NCBI GenBank assembly: GCA_945861445.1
Contig: CAMAVF010000021.1
Coordinates: 1 to 33,776 of the forward strand
DNA length: 33,776 bases
Source: Planctomicrobium piriforme
Lineage (GTDB): Bacteria > Planctomycetota > Planctomycetia > Planctomycetales > Planctomycetaceae
Direction of reading: 5' to 3'
The position numbers and the translations under genes were made by a program. Shown in pieces: positions 32,814-33,776 of the stretch; positions within the stretch are counted from its first letter, which is position 1; every line of letters starts with the position of its first letter. The notes under the pieces were generated by a model that ran no database searches, was not told the origin of the DNA, and was given only the letters and a program-made list of their open reading frames with translations.

Positions 32814-33776
32814 TCAGCCGGCGTGAGGTGCGGTCAACGCCGAGTGGCGGCCGGTCACGTTCTTCACGAAGCGGCGACCTTGCTTCGCGGCGATCTCTGT
32901 CAGCCGCGCGTCGTTGCCGAAGTAACTGCCCACGCGTTTCGTTGGGCCCAGCAGTTTCTCCAGCGTCGCCTGCCAGCCGTGAGCGTCAATCCCCAGTCGC
33001 GACAACAACGCCGGCGTCTCCGACGCCACCCGAGCCTTGCCCGGTCGCACCATACGGCTGGTCCAATCGACCAATTGCAGATAACCCGTCAGCGAGATCC
33101 CGTGCAACATTCCAGCCAGGCCGTGACCGTTGGGGTCTCGTTTGTCTTCAATGGGGAACAACCAGTGATCCTTCTCCAGGTGGACCTTCGAGACATACGG
33201 CGAACCCTCACGCAGCTTGTCGAGCTTCCCCTGGGCCGCACAATGCTCGACCCGAGCCTTCACCGATGTATGCGGCGATTTCTCAGGAGTGGCTGCGATT
33301 CCTGCGGCCACGGGATTCAAATCGATGTACGCACACGTCGCCAGCAGACTGGCTTCATCGAGAATCGCGATCGACTTGAACCGACCTTCCCAGAAGGCTC
33401 CCGTGCAGTCGTCTTCCTTGTTGGCTCGGCGAGCAATCGGTTCCTTGAGAAACTTCATGAACCAGCCCAGGTCGCTCAGGCGGCGCCGAGATTCCGCGAT
33501 CCAATCGGCATCTTGCACGCGGTCGGCGATCCACTGTTTCGTGACAGTCAACGGCTTACCATCAATGCCCCGAGGCGGACACAACACCAGCCAGCGACGA
33601 GCCACATCCTCAGCGGACCATTCTGCAGCCTGCGGCAAATTCAAATGCAGCAGCACATGGAGATGATTATCCATGACGGCAAACCCGCAGACATCAATGG
33701 CAAAGATGCCGGCGAGTTCCTGGAGTCGCGTTTCGATCCACTGTTTGCGATGAGAGTGCCCCTCACCACACAGCAA
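32814..33776 (-). CDS. RAYT-type HUH (IS200-like Y1) transposase, 5' end outside window
   Basis: 320 residues are visible; the frame runs off the right edge (the first visible codon is TTG and need not be the start). The histidine pair of the HUH motif is in MDNHLHVLLHL, and AYIDLNPVAAGIA carries the presumed catalytic Tyr in the YIDLNP signature. This pattern belongs to REP-associated tyrosine transposases, which are long, single-copy, domesticated-looking relatives of IS200 that act on palindromic REP units. No flanking terminal repeats are visible on the left side, so it does not look like a complete insertion sequence. The palindromic repeats earlier in the window are candidate substrates. 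Confidence 0.85.
   Translation of the reverse strand: MLCGEGHSHRKQWIETRLQELAGIFAIDVCGFAVMDNHLHVLLHLNLPQAAEWSAEDVARRWLVLCPPRGIDGKPLTVTKQWIADRVQDADWIAESRRRLSDLGWFMKFLKEPIARRANKEDDCTGAFWEGRFKSIAILDEASLLATCAYIDLNPVAAGIAATPEKSPHTSVKARVEHCAAQGKLDKLREGSPYVSKVHLEKDHWLFPIEDKRDPNGHGLAGMLHGISLTGYLQLVDWTSRMVRPGKARVASETPALLSRLGIDAHGWQATLEKLLGPTKRVGSYFGNDARLTEIAAKQGRRFVKNVTGRHSALTAPHAG

Overview
This window looks like chromosomal DNA from a planctomycete, most likely a member of the Planctomycetaceae. I base this on several family-level signs: a DUF1501 protein with a twin-arginine leader, a Tat-leader Gfo/Idh/MocA oxidoreductase, a LysM-repeat single-TM protein, a RAYT-type HUH transposase, and intergenic palindromic repeats of the 'AAGCGCAAGCGAGTG' kind. 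These are recognised from family knowledge. No database search was run.

Left part (1-7.8 kb). All genes lie on the minus strand: the N-terminal 341 residues of a secreted alpha/beta hydrolase running off the left edge, a multi-pass membrane protein of unknown role, an NhaD/CitMHS-type ion transporter, a Tat-leader oxidoreductase, and a two-gene unit in which a LarA-like protein precedes a VanX-type D-Ala-D-Ala dipeptidase. The LarA homologue lacks the lysine and histidine expected to hold the nickel-pincer cofactor.

Middle-left (7.8-15.9 kb). An ECF-like sigma factor converges on a LysM protein, with a strong hairpin between them. Next come a palindromic repeat pair, an MFS transporter with a periplasmic insertion of about 150 residues, a truncated AraC/XylR-type regulator remnant, an SDR oxidoreductase, a secreted DUF4142 protein with a split domain, and a TrhA/hemolysin-III membrane protein. 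Long inverted repeats lie on both sides of the last gene.

Potassium region (15.9-29.3 kb). This is the most distinctive part. A full kdp structural operon (a 31-aa membrane peptide, kdpF, kdpA, kdpB and an enlarged kdpC) is divergent from a tightly packed three-gene regulatory operon. That operon does not encode the usual KdpD/KdpE pair. It encodes an NtrC-type sigma54-dependent response regulator with an intact GAFTGA loop, a HAMP-PAS histidine kinase, and a separate KdpD sensor stub (KdpD domain plus USP domain, no kinase). The 434-bp divergent region holds sigma54-like -24/-12 elements facing each way and dyad symmetries that could be activator sites. I infer that high-affinity K+ uptake here is controlled by a sigma54 enhancer-binding system with a split KdpD. 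A Kup-type K+ transporter lies downstream, with another sigma54-like match at its 5' end and a single-TM helical protein of unknown function after it.

Right part (29.5-33.8 kb). It contains a D-2-hydroxyacid dehydrogenase with a Tat-like leader, a DUF1501 protein, and a RAYT-type transposase running off the right edge. No tRNA, rRNA or CRISPR array was seen.
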